The translations under genes were made by a program, and so were the position numbers. Under the pieces are notes generated by a model that searched no databases, had not been told where the DNA came from, and worked only from the letters and a program-made list of their open reading frames with translations. From Arcanobacterium urinimassiliense (GTDB taxonomy: Bacteria; Actinomycetota; Actinomycetes; Actinomycetales; Actinomycetaceae): 64,000 nucleotides of DNA. The stretch is taken from assembly GCF_900119495.1 (NCBI RefSeq), contig NZ_LT632435.1:1550888-1614887 (forward strand), in the 5' to 3' direction. Numbering within the stretch: the first letter of the stretch is position 1; each line of letters begins with the position of its first letter. Shown here piece after piece: positions 7,862 through 16,423 of this stretch.

Positions 7862-9443
7862 GACTTCCTCCCTCGTTTTGCCGTGTACTTTGCCGCTCAT
7901 TCTGCATTTCTTTTTCCACTACCTGCGGCGATATCCCTTCTCCGCGGGCGTTTTCCGGGAATACAGCTACCACGTATGGCATACGCTGCGTGAGCTCCAT
8001 TCCCGCCGCTTGCGTATAGGAATTTATCGGGCCGGCGAAGAGCGAAATACCTAAAGTAATAGCTACCAGCACTCCCGTGGCATAAGTAGTACCGGGGACG
8101 CTTTTCACCTGGGGCAACTCCTCCGGAGGAATTTGCCAGAAAGCCATATTCCACGCCCGCATGACGGCGTAGAGCGTGAGGAGTGAAGTGATGATGCCTC
8201 CGGCTATTAAAGCCCAATCAATCCACAATCCACGCTCGAGAGAAGCCTGCATAAGCCCAACTTTTCCAAAGAATCCCGAAAAAGGCGGAATACCAGCTAG
8301 ATTTAAAGCGGGAAGCATATAGAACACGGCGATGAGAGGCGCGGTTTTAGCGAGGGATCCCAGTTTAGTCAAAGAAGTAGTGCCCCCGTGCCGCTCAATT
8401 AAGCCCACCACCAGGAAAAGCGTGGTCTGTACTACGATGTGGTGCATTGTGTAATAAATCGCTGCGCCCAGCCCGTGCACCGAAGATACGGAGATTCCCC
8501 AAATCATATAACCGATATGCGATACCAGCGTAAAGGAAAGCAAGCGTTTAATATCCACCTGTGCCACGGCACCGAGGATTCCGATCAGCATCGTGAGCAG
8601 CGCAAAAACTCCCAGAATAATCCCGAGCCGGTTGTAGGGGAAGAGTAATACTTGCGTGCGAATAATGGCGTAGACCCCGACTTTAGTCAGTAATCCGGCG
8701 AATACCGCGGTGACCGGTGCCGGAGCAGTGGGGTAGGAATCCGGCAGCCAAGCCGAAAGTGGGAAAATAGCAGCTTTAATTCCGAAAGCTACTAAGAGCA
8801 AGGCTTGAATTGCGAGGCGTACCCCCGGATCAATATCCGGAATCCGCAAAGCGAGCTGCGCGATATTTACGGTACCGGTGGAAGCATATATGAGCGCGAC
8901 GGCAACCAAGAAAACTACTGAAGATATAAGGGAAACTACTATATAGATAGTGCCTGCCCGCATCCGATCTCGGGTACCGCCCAGCGTAATGAGCACAAAA
9001 GAAGATACCAGCAGCATCTCAAAGCCCACATACATATTGAAGATATCGCCCGCTAGAAAAGCATCTGATACCCCGGCAGAAAGAATTAAAAATGCGGGGT
9101 GGTAGACGGCAATAGGTGCAGCATCATCTCCGTCTGCGGCACCTTGAGCAAGAGAATAAAGCAATACCAGCAGTGTGACAGTGATAGAGGTGAGGAGCAT
9201 AATTGCCGATAATTTATCGGCTATAAGCACGATACCTACTGGAGCAGCCCACGAACCAATATTCAAAACTACGGGTGCTTCGCTAGACATTACGACTAGA
9301 GCAATTGCCACTCCCAACGCTATCGCTAATACAGTGGCGGAAATTATGCCCTGCAGCCGGCGAATAGAAGCAAAAGCTAAGGAAAGCCCCGCTCCGAGCA
9401 GCGGCAACACTATGGGAATGGCGAGCAAAAAGTTCCAATTCAT
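7854..9443 (-). CDS. mrpD: Mrp-type Na+/H+ antiporter subunit D (NADH-dehydrogenase-like)
   Basis: 529 residues with about fourteen membrane helices, homologous to complex I NuoM/N antiporter-like subunits. The region GFEMLLVSSFVL holds the conserved TM5 glutamate, and GIKAAIFPLSAWLPDSYPTA holds the conserved TM7 lysine and proline signature. With MrpA it forms the proton and Na+ channels. It overlaps mrpC by 4 nt with a strong GGAGGAGC ribosome-binding site. Confidence 0.94.
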   Translation of the reverse strand: MNWNFLLAIPIVLPLLGAGLSLAFASIRRLQGIISATVLAIALGVAIALVVMSSEAPVVLNIGSWAAPVGIVLIADKLSAIMLLTSITVTLLVLLYSLAQGAADGDDAAPIAVYHPAFLILSAGVSDAFLAGDIFNMYVGFEMLLVSSFVLITLGGTRDRMRAGTIYIVVSLISSVVFLVAVALIYASTGTVNIAQLALRIPDIDPGVRLAIQALLLVAFGIKAAIFPLSAWLPDSYPTAPAPVTAVFAGLLTKVGVYAIIRTQVLLFPYNRLGIILGVFALLTMLIGILGAVAQVDIKRLLSFTLVSHIGYMIWGISVSSVHGLGAAIYYTMHHIVVQTTLFLVVGLIERHGGTTSLTKLGSLAKTAPLIAVFYMLPALNLAGIPPFSGFFGKVGLMQASLERGLWIDWALIAGGIITSLLTLYAVMRAWNMAFWQIPPEELPQVKSVPGTTYATGVLVAITLGISLFAGPINSYTQAAGMELTQRMPYVVAVFPENARGEGISPQVVEKEMQNERQSTRQNEGGSHE

Positions 9444-9985
9444 GCTTGCTCCTCCGACTGCATAGTTGCCACTATATTAGCTGGCTGCTGGCGGGGTTTA
9501 TCGAAGACTGGATCTATTTCTCCCGTGAGCTCCGTATCTTCTAGCTCCCCTTCCGTATCGTCATGTGCCTGCGGCGCATCTTCTTCTACCCGAGCCGCTC
9601 CCTCCGCCCGCGCGGCGAGCCGGGCGCGCTCTGCGCGGCGCAAAATTCGTCTATCTTCTAAATCGTCTTGCACTTCGTCATTCCCATTTAATTGCCAGGA
9701 ACGATATCCAATCGCAAGCAAAAACGCCGTAGTGCCGAGACCAATAACGATGGCCGTGAGCATCATCGCTTGCGCCAAAGGATCTGACATAGTCTGCGGA
9801 TCAGTTTTCCCGACTAACGGCGGGTTCCCCGTCCTCCCACCGGCGATTAAGAAAAGAATATTTACTCCGTTAGTTAAATTGGTAAGTCCGAGCACGATGC
9901 GAGAAAGCGAACGCTCCAGAATTAGATACACTCCCACGGAGATCAGTACCGCCGCCAGCACTAAAAGAGCTAAAGAACTAGGCAT
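9440..9985 (-). CDS. mrpC: Mrp-type Na+/H+ antiporter subunit C (NuoK-like)
   Basis: 181 residues. The first 110 are the three-helix NuoK-like MrpC core (LGLTNLTNGVNILFL, then a loop with DPLAQAMMLTAIVIG). About 70 acidic, Ala/Glu/Asp-rich residues follow, a tail I do not expect in the family and likely cytoplasmic. The start is the ATG at 9983-9985, with GGAGGAAG upstream inside mrpA; an upstream ATG (10009) would lie deeper in mrpA with no site. It overlaps mrpA by 8 nt. Confidence 0.92.
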   Translation of the reverse strand: MPSSLALLVLAAVLISVGVYLILERSLSRIVLGLTNLTNGVNILFLIAGGRTGNPPLVGKTDPQTMSDPLAQAMMLTAIVIGLGTTAFLLAIGYRSWQLNGNDEVQDDLEDRRILRRAERARLAARAEGAARVEEDAPQAHDDTEGELEDTELTGEIDPVFDKPRQQPANIVATMQSEEQA

Positions 9986-12900
9986 GAGCTTCCTCCTCAT
10001 CTGCTGCATAACGAGCTGCCGCTTCGGCCGCTTCCGCCGCTGCCCGGCGTATATCCTCGCGCGGTAAAAGTGCCATCTCTACTTCGTCAGAAATTCCTTC
10101 TTTTTCACCGTGTCTATCTATTTCCGCACCGAGAGAACGCAGAATATCTAGCACTAAACCGACGACGATGAAGAATACTCCGATATCGAAGAAAATGGCG
10201 GTGGCCAGATTTACCGGCCCGAACAAAGGAAGAGAGAAATGGAATTTCGCGCTCTGTAGAATCGTACCGCCGAAAAAGGTGGGAGCGAGCGCGGCGATGG
10301 CAGCCAAGGCTAAACCTCCCCCGAGGAGATGACCCGGGTGGAGCGGTATAGCAGTTCCAAGTTCATAGCGCCCACCTGCTACGTAGCGCAGTACCAGCGC
10401 AGTGCCAGCCATTATTCCGGCCGCAAAACCGCCTCCCGGATTGTTGTGACCAGCTAAGAGGAAATAGAGGGAAAGAAGAATAATCGTATGGAATACGAGC
10501 CGCGTGCCTACCTCCAGGATTACCGAACGCCGCGGGCTGGATAGAGAAGTGCTGCCGGCTAGCCAGAGCCGATTGCGCCCAGAGGCCCGTACGGTAGATT
10601 CGATTTGCCGCGCACGCCGTGCGTCCCAAGCAGGAGCTTCTCCCTTTTTATCTTGGGGGTGCTCCCAGACGCGCACCGAATTCCCGGGCTGGAGCAGGTT
10701 GCGGAAACGGTCGATACGAGCTTTTCTATCTCTAATAAATAGTAGCGAAGAAATCCCTACTGCGGCTGCCACCACTACCGATATTTCGCCGAGCGTATCC
10801 CCGGCGCGAATATCTACTAGCGTCACATTTACGATATTGCTGCCATAGCCGTAGTAGTAGGCTTCGGCGGGGAACTGCTGAGATATTGGGGTAGCCGTGC
10901 GTGCCCCGGCTGCCAGCCAGGTGATTAGTGCCGCACTTATTCCAATCGCGCAAGCTAGCAGAATTCGCATTTGCCGGATTAAGCGGAGCGGTCGATTAGA
11001 AAAATATATGGGCAGGCGGCGCAATACTAAAATAAAGACCACTAGACTCATGGTTTCAGCCAGAGTCTGAGTGAGTGCTAAATCAGGAGCTCCGTATAGT
11101 TCATAGATAAAAGCGACCGCATAGCCCGATACTCCAATTAACAGAACTGCTTTGATGCGGTGCCGCGCGCGGGCGCCGAAAATAGCGGCCAGCGCAGCTA
11201 TTACCGCTACCGCCAGCTGCGCGGGTGTATCGAATAGCCGAATTGCGGGGCGAATCTGCAAATTACCACCCAGCAGGGCCGCTCCCCCCACCAGTAGGGT
11301 GAAAAATAGAATTGAGGAGAGGTAAGCAGGCAGAGAACCGCGCTGAGTAAAACCAGTGACATATCCGGAAAGATTCTCTAAACCGTCGATACTCTTCTGA
11401 TAAAGACCGGAGGCGCGCAGGGGAAACTCCAGTTTCTCAGTGATTCTCTCCCACGGGCGGCGCAGCGCAAATATCGCGAACCCGCTCAAAAGTACTAGGA
11501 GCGTGATTAGGAGAGCCCAACTGAAACCACTCCACAACAGCAGATGGCCACTTTCGCCGGGTAGAGACTCCACATAAGGGAGGAGGAGCCGCTCTAAAGA
11601 CGGCCCGCCGATTATACCGACCAGTAATCCCGAGAGGGAAAGTATAATTACTGGCCCGAGCAGCATCCAAGAGCGCTCTTTTACCGCTAGTTCTACTACA
11701 TTCTCCTTATCGGCAAAAGCTCCCCAAAGGTAGCGCAACGTATAAGCGACGGTAAAAGCTGAACCAAGGGCAATGGCAATCCAAGTAACTGTGGCACGAA
11801 AATCACTGCCAATTAGAGTATGTAAGGCAGCTTCTTTTGCCACAAATCCGGCAAAAGGCGGTAGGCCCATCATTGAAGCTCCGGCGAGCGCCGAGAAGAG
11901 CGCCGTCACCGGCATTTTCTTACGCAACCCAGTGAGCTGGCGTAAATCTCGTGTCCCGACTGCCCAATCGATAATGCCGATAGAGAGGAAGAGAGCTGAT
12001 TTGAAGAGGGCGTGTGCCAGCAACATCATTAAGCCGGCCAGGAGCATGGCCGAGGTGCCGTAGCCGACAAGAATCATTAGTAAACCCAGCTGAGAAACGG
12101 TGCCGAAAGCGAGTACCAGCTTCAAATCGTACTGCCGCAGCGCCCGATAGCCGCCCAACAATAAGGTACAGATTCCAAATAACGGAATACCAATCTGCCA
12201 GATGGAATAGCCAGCAAAGCCGGGGGCGAAACGCGCCACCAAGTAGACGCCAGCTTTTACCATAGCGGCCGCATGTAAGTACGCAGATACTGGCGTGGGG
12301 GCAGCCATGGCAGCGGGGAGCCAAAAGTGGAAAGGAATTATGGCGGATTTTGTAAAAGCTCCGGCCATGAGAAGCACAACTGCCGTATTCAAAAGCGCAG
12401 TGGCAGTGTGGCCGGTGAGTTGATCGACTCCGAGGCGATTGCTCTGAATACTAGCTAATAATTCGGTAATTTCATAAGATCCACCGGGTAATTCCCCGAG
12501 AATTATGATTCCTACCAGCATTGCTAGACCACCAGCGGTGGTGAGAATAATTGCCTGCATAGCGGCACGGCGGGAAACACTCGTATGGTAATTATGGCCG
12601 ATGAGTAAAAAAGAAAATACGGTGGTGAGTTCCCAGAAAAGATAGAGGGAAAGAGTGTTGTTGGTGGTCACTAAACCGAGCATCGCTGCTGCAAAAGCTG
12701 TGAATACCGCGGCAAAACGAGGTACTCCGCGCGCCGTCGCCGAAAAATACCGACTGCAGTAGAACAGTACGAGTGCCCCGACGCCGGTAACTATCAGAGC
12801 CATGAGCCAAGAGAGCTGATCTATTCGAAAGCTGAGATTCATCCCCAGTTGCGGCGCCCAAGGCCAAAACTCACTGCTGCTTTTTCCGCGGAAAATGCCG

Positions 12901-13034
12901 GGAGCTAGCGAGAGCAGATAACAAAAAATAGCGGCCGGAATGATGGAGAGCACTACGAATCCGAGGCGGCCTTTGCGCATCAAGGGGGGTGCAAGCAGAG
13001 CTCCCGCCATGAATAACGCCAGACATATCAGCAT
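9978..13034 (-). CDS. mrpA: Mrp-type Na+/H+ antiporter subunit A fused to B
   Basis: 1018 residues: first gene of the Mrp operon. Residues 1-500 are the NuoL-like antiporter domain (FWELTTVFSFLLIGHNYH, the lysine-bearing TKSAIIPFHFWLPAAMAAPTP). An MrpA-specific helical region with a DUF4040-like part follows (APDLALTQTLAETMSLVVF). The last ~150 residues are an MnhB-type domain (HNNPGGGFAAGIMAG), so A and B are one polypeptide, as in other actinobacteria. The ATG at 13034 has AAAGGAGC upstream. Na+(Li+)/H+ exchange for pH and salt tolerance is the expected role. Confidence 0.94.
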   Translation of the reverse strand: MLICLALFMAGALLAPPLMRKGRLGFVVLSIIPAAIFCYLLSLAPGIFRGKSSSEFWPWAPQLGMNLSFRIDQLSWLMALIVTGVGALVLFYCSRYFSATARGVPRFAAVFTAFAAAMLGLVTTNNTLSLYLFWELTTVFSFLLIGHNYHTSVSRRAAMQAIILTTAGGLAMLVGIIILGELPGGSYEITELLASIQSNRLGVDQLTGHTATALLNTAVVLLMAGAFTKSAIIPFHFWLPAAMAAPTPVSAYLHAAAMVKAGVYLVARFAPGFAGYSIWQIGIPLFGICTLLLGGYRALRQYDLKLVLAFGTVSQLGLLMILVGYGTSAMLLAGLMMLLAHALFKSALFLSIGIIDWAVGTRDLRQLTGLRKKMPVTALFSALAGASMMGLPPFAGFVAKEAALHTLIGSDFRATVTWIAIALGSAFTVAYTLRYLWGAFADKENVVELAVKERSWMLLGPVIILSLSGLLVGIIGGPSLERLLLPYVESLPGESGHLLLWSGFSWALLITLLVLLSGFAIFALRRPWERITEKLEFPLRASGLYQKSIDGLENLSGYVTGFTQRGSLPAYLSSILFFTLLVGGAALLGGNLQIRPAIRLFDTPAQLAVAVIAALAAIFGARARHRIKAVLLIGVSGYAVAFIYELYGAPDLALTQTLAETMSLVVFILVLRRLPIYFSNRPLRLIRQMRILLACAIGISAALITWLAAGARTATPISQQFPAEAYYYGYGSNIVNVTLVDIRAGDTLGEISVVVAAAVGISSLLFIRDRKARIDRFRNLLQPGNSVRVWEHPQDKKGEAPAWDARRARQIESTVRASGRNRLWLAGSTSLSSPRRSVILEVGTRLVFHTIILLSLYFLLAGHNNPGGGFAAGIMAGTALVLRYVAGGRYELGTAIPLHPGHLLGGGLALAAIAALAPTFFGGTILQSAKFHFSLPLFGPVNLATAIFFDIGVFFIVVGLVLDILRSLGAEIDRHGEKEGISDEVEMALLPREDIRRAAAEAAEAAARYAADEEEAHA

Positions 13035-13209
13035 GCCGCTCCTTTAAAATGCGCTTCGAAAATTTTTGCACCGGCGAGGTATACCGCGGAAAGCACACTT
13101 TACTGGTATGCGCTGCACCTGCGGTACGCCGATAAGAAGATATTTCTGCCAGTATCCCCTCTCCATACTAGTGAAACTAAGTGCGAGCTTCCAGCGGAAG
13201 AAGCGAGGA

Positions 13210-13257
13210 AGCTCCGGCAAAAAGCCAGTTATCGGTAAAATAGGTCTATCCGGAGCT
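13210..13257. terminator. Inverted repeat between dcd and mrpA
   Basis: AGCTCCGG (13210-13217) and CCGGAGCT (13250-13257) are perfect 8-bp arms with a 32-nt spacer. The position, 50 nt after the dcd stop on the minus strand and ahead of mrpA, fits a weak terminator or a leader structure. There is no U-tract. The rest of the 272-bp gap holds no gene I can support and should contain the mrp promoter. Confidence 0.3.
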
Positions 13258-13306
13258 GGAACGAGAAAAGAGCGGAGCCAGCGCGAAAAGAGGAAGTAAA
13301 AATCCC

Positions 13307-13894
13307 CTAGAGCTCGCGCGAAGTATCTACGCGATGAAAATTTAGATATGAGCGCGAAGCGGTAGGCCCACGCTGCCCTTGATAGCGAGAATGAGCTGCT
13401 CCTTGTCCGTAGGGGCGCAGGGCTGGCGAAGAGAGCTGGAAGAAGCAGAACTGCCCCACTTTCATGCCGGGATAGAGCTTAATCGGCATAGTGGAAGTAT
13501 TAGAGAGTTCCAAAGTCACGTGCCCGGAGAAACCGGGATCTATAAAACCAGCGGTAGAGTGCGTGAGTAAACCCAATCTCCCTAGGGAAGATTTACCTTC
13601 TAAACGAGCAGCTATATCGGCAGCTAGAGAAATTCGCTCATAAGTGGAACCTAAAACGAACTCCCCCGGATGCAACACAAATACGCCATCTGCCGGCACT
13701 TCGAGCAGCGCAGTTAATTCTTCCTGCTCCGCCGCTGGATCTATTACTTCATAGCGGTGATTATTGAACAGACGAAAATATCTATCTAAATGAATATCTA
13801 TCGAAGATGGCTGCACCATTTCCGGATCCCAAGGATCTAAAGAAATTTTCCCGGATTCTACGTATGCGTATATATCGCGATCTGAAAGTAACAC
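13307..13894 (-). CDS. dcd: dCTP deaminase (actinobacterial Dcd, possibly bifunctional dUTP-forming and hydrolysing)
   Basis: 195 residues, full length for the family. The dUTPase-fold core is clear: [36 protein letters not shown] and [16 protein letters not shown]. It deaminates dCTP to feed dTTP synthesis; mycobacterial relatives also hydrolyse the dUTP to dUMP, and this sequence resembles them, but bifunctionality is inference. GTG start at 13892-13894. The gene lies upstream of the mrp operon on the same strand with a 272-bp gap, so it probably has its own transcript. Confidence 0.93.
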   Translation of the reverse strand: MLLSDRDIYAYVESGKISLDPWDPEMVQPSSIDIHLDRYFRLFNNHRYEVIDPAAEQEELTALLEVPADGVFVLHPGEFVLGSTYERISLAADIAARLEGKSSLGRLGLLTHSTAGFIDPGFSGHVTLELSNTSTMPIKLYPGMKVGQFCFFQLSSPALRPYGQGAAHSRYQGQRGPTASRSYLNFHRVDTSREL

Positions 13895-14056
13895 CCTTTG
13901 ATTCTGGCATTTTTTTCGCCTTTTAGGAAATCAAATTATGAGAAATGCGCTTCTTTATAGCTCTTGTATTTCCCTCTCTCTAGCTTGACTGTTAGGCTAA
14001 AAGAGTCTTTTATGCTCAGGCGGGCACAGCCTGCGGTTGATAGAAAAGGTAAAAAT

Positions 14057-14872
14057 ATGAAACTGAAAAAAGTATTAGCTCTGGGAGTTGGGCTACTATT
14101 AGCATTTTCGCTTATGTCCTGCGGAAATGATGATTCAAAGGCAAAGAATGCCGGAAAAGCAGAAGGCGATACTTTCACCATCGGCTTCGATGCTAATTTC
14201 CCACCCTATGGCTATAAGCAGGGCGATGATTACGTCGGCTTCGATATTGATTTAGCGCAAGAAGTAGCTAATCGTAACGGCTGGAAACTGGTAAAGCAGC
14301 CTATTGACTGGGATTCTAAAGATATGGAGCTCAACTCCGGTACCGTAGATTGCCTGTGGAACGGCTTTACTCTTACTGGGCGGGAAGATAAATACACTTG
14401 GAGCTCCCCGTATGTAGATAATTCCATCGTCGTCGTGACCAAGAGCGATTCTGGAATTAAAACTCTGGCAGATTTAGCTGGGAAAGTAGTAAATGTACAG
14501 GCTGATTCCTCAGGTCTGGCCGCATTGAAAGATGCAAAGAATAAAGATTTAGTGGCGAGTTTTAAGGAACTCACCGAAGTGGCAGAATACAACACCGCTT
14601 TTATGAATATCGAAGCGGGTGCAGCCGACGCTATTGTAGTTGATTTGGGAGTGGCTCATTTCCAGCTCGATAAGCGCCAAGCTGGTGCTTTCACCATCAT
14701 GCAGCCAGAACTACAGACTGAACAGTACGGAATTGGCTTTAAGCTCGGCAACGAAGCACTGCGCGATCAGGTGCAGAATACCCTCGACGAAATGCGCAGA
14801 GATGGCACCTTCCTCAAACTGGCGGAAAAGTACGGTTTGCAAGATGCGGTGATTAACGAACCGGCTAAGTAA
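14057..14872 (+). CDS. Amino-acid ABC transporter substrate-binding lipoprotein
   Basis: 271 residues of the SBP type 3 family. A signal peptide ends in lipobox LMSC (Cys near residue 18), so it is lipid-anchored. The ligand-binding core has FTIGFDANFPPYGYK, VGFDIDLAQEVA and DCLWNGFTLTGRED, typical of polar amino-acid or cystine-like binding proteins. I choose the ATG at 14057-14059 because it gives the signal peptide and has AAAAGGT upstream; the frame is open 93 nt further upstream. First gene of a four-gene run ending in galK. The exact ligand is not clear. Confidence 0.88.
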   Translation: MKLKKVLALGVGLLLAFSLMSCGNDDSKAKNAGKAEGDTFTIGFDANFPPYGYKQGDDYVGFDIDLAQEVANRNGWKLVKQPIDWDSKDMELNSGTVDCLWNGFTLTGREDKYTWSSPYVDNSIVVVTKSDSGIKTLADLAGKVVNVQADSSGLAALKDAKNKDLVASFKELTEVAEYNTAFMNIEAGAADAIVVDLGVAHFQLDKRQAGAFTIMQPELQTEQYGIGFKLGNEALRDQVQNTLDEMRRDGTFLKLAEKYGLQDAVINEPAK

Positions 14873-14921
14873 GGCATAAGTAAGGCAGAATCTTTCCTAC
14901 TTCTACCGTAGTAAGGTAGCT

Positions 14922-14956
14922 GGGCGCGCCTAGGTTGCAACCATGTGGGCGCGCCC
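14922..14956 (+). promoter_or_regulatory. Strong intergenic hairpin between binding-protein and permease genes
   Basis: GGGCGCGCC (14922-14930) pairs with GGCGCGCCC (14948-14956); the 17-nt loop contains a perfect palindrome GGTTGCAACC (14933-14942). No U-tract follows, so this is unlikely to be a full terminator. The place, just after the binding-protein gene, is where stem-loops often protect the upstream mRNA so that more binding protein than permease is made. That role is inference. Confidence 0.55.
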
Positions 14957-14979
14957 GGTTACAGCAAAAAGAGAAAATT

Positions 14980-15636
14980 ATGGATCTAATAAGTACCTAT
15001 ATGCCGGAACTGCTAGGCGGAGCAGTAAATACCGTAATTATTTTTGCTCTCACCCTCGTGCTTTCTATGCCGCTGGGTTTAGTTGTATACGGTGGGCGAG
15101 TATCTCGGTTAAAACCGCTGGCCTGGCTCACGCAGTTCTATATCTCTCTTATGCGTGGCACTCCGCTGATGCTGCAATTAATGGTGGTGTACTTCGGACC
15201 TTATTTCCTTTTCGGCGTACAAATTAGCTCTGCTTACCGTTTTTATGCAGTGGTAATCGCTTTCGCCATAAATTACGCAGCCTACTTCGCCGAAATTTAT
15301 CGGGGAGGCTTTCAAGCAATCCCCAGCGGGCAACGCGAAGCTGCCTACGTACTGGGTTACTCACGTGCTCGCACTTTTCTATCAATCGAACTCCCTCAAA
15401 TGTTTCGCACGGTATTACCCTCTATCACCAACGAAGTAATCACCTTGGTGAAAGATACTTCGCTCGCCTTCGCCATTGCCTACGCGGAGATATTCACTAT
15501 TTCTAAGCAGATTGCCGCAGCTCACGCCACTATGGTGCCTTTTATTGCGGCCGGAGTATTTTATTGGGTATTCAATCTGCTAGTGGCTACCTTTATGGCC
15601 CAAATCGAAAAACGCCTCGGCGTCTACCATATTTAA
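14980..15636 (+). CDS. Amino-acid ABC transporter permease (HisM/GlnP family)
   Basis: 218 residues with about five membrane segments. The HisMQ-family features RGTPLMLQL and the coupling loop REAAYVLGYSRARTF are clear. I use the ATG at 14980; an upstream in-frame ATG at 14935 lies inside the intergenic hairpin region and lacks a ribosome-binding site. A single permease gene implies a homodimeric channel. It is followed after 13 nt by the ATPase gene. Confidence 0.9.
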   Translation: MDLISTYMPELLGGAVNTVIIFALTLVLSMPLGLVVYGGRVSRLKPLAWLTQFYISLMRGTPLMLQLMVVYFGPYFLFGVQISSAYRFYAVVIAFAINYAAYFAEIYRGGFQAIPSGQREAAYVLGYSRARTFLSIELPQMFRTVLPSITNEVITLVKDTSLAFAIAYAEIFTISKQIAAAHATMVPFIAAGVFYWVFNLLVATFMAQIEKRLGVYHI

Positions 15637-15649
15637 GCGAGGAACTGCT

Positions 15650-16423
15650 ATGGAAGCATTAGCTATTAATAATATGGAAAAAAGCTTCGGCACCAATAAA
15701 GTGCTGCAGGGAGTTTCGCTGCGCGTAGAAGAAGGAGAAGTAGTAGCCATTCTCGGACCTTCTGGATCTGGAAAATCTACTCTTCTGCGCTGCGCCACTT
15801 TTCTTGAAGAAATGGATAACGGCGAGATCTGTTATTTTGGCGAGCAGGCTTTCAAAAAAGAAAACGGCGAAAAAGTATCGACAGGAGACCCGCGGCGCTT
15901 TCGCCATGACTTTGGTTTAGTGTTCCAGGATTTTAATCTTTTTCCGCACTGGAGCGTACTACGAAATCTGATGGATTCCCCTTGCAAAGTACAAAAACGC
16001 AATCCAGAAGAAGTGCGCAAAGAAGCCCTCGCTCTTTTGGAACGCATGAATCTGAGCGATAAGGCCGACGCCTACCCCAGTGAGCTTTCCGGAGGTCAGC
16101 AGCAGCGCGTAGCTATTGCGCGTGCACTGGCGCGCCGCCCGCGTATGCTTTATTTCGACGAACCTACTTCCGCCTTAGATCCAGAACTCACCGGAGAAAT
16201 TCTCCATATTATTCGTGCTCTCGCTGCCGAGAATATGACTATGGTTATCGTGACGCACGAGATGGATTTTGCCGCAGAAGTAGCTGATACGGCACTGTTT
16301 ATAGACGGAGGTGTCGTGCTAGAATCCGGGCCTGCCCGCGAGTTAATTAAAAACCCCACCCAACCGCGCACCATCCAGTTCCTTACTAAACTGCGCGGAG
16401 AATCTGAGCAGAAAAACTCATGA
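15650..16423 (+). CDS. Amino-acid ABC transporter ATP-binding protein (GlnQ-like)
   Basis: 257 residues with Walker A GPSGSGKST, signature LSGGQQQR, Walker B MLYFDEPTSALDPE and H-loop VTHEMDFAAEV, all typical of polar amino-acid ATPases. It completes the binding protein-permease-ATPase set. Its TGA overlaps the galK ATG (ATGA at 16420-16423), so galactokinase translation is coupled to this transporter. Confidence 0.92.
   Translation: MEALAINNMEKSFGTNKVLQGVSLRVEEGEVVAILGPSGSGKSTLLRCATFLEEMDNGEICYFGEQAFKKENGEKVSTGDPRRFRHDFGLVFQDFNLFPHWSVLRNLMDSPCKVQKRNPEEVRKEALALLERMNLSDKADAYPSELSGGQQQRVAIARALARRPRMLYFDEPTSALDPELTGEILHIIRALAAENMTMVIVTHEMDFAAEVADTALFIDGGVVLESGPARELIKNPTQPRTIQFLTKLRGESEQKNS

Noticed and set aside
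13066..13299. 77-residue plus-strand open frame between mrpA and dcd
   Set aside because: Basic, low-complexity product, no ribosome-binding site, no family resemblance; it lies over the likely mrp promoter.
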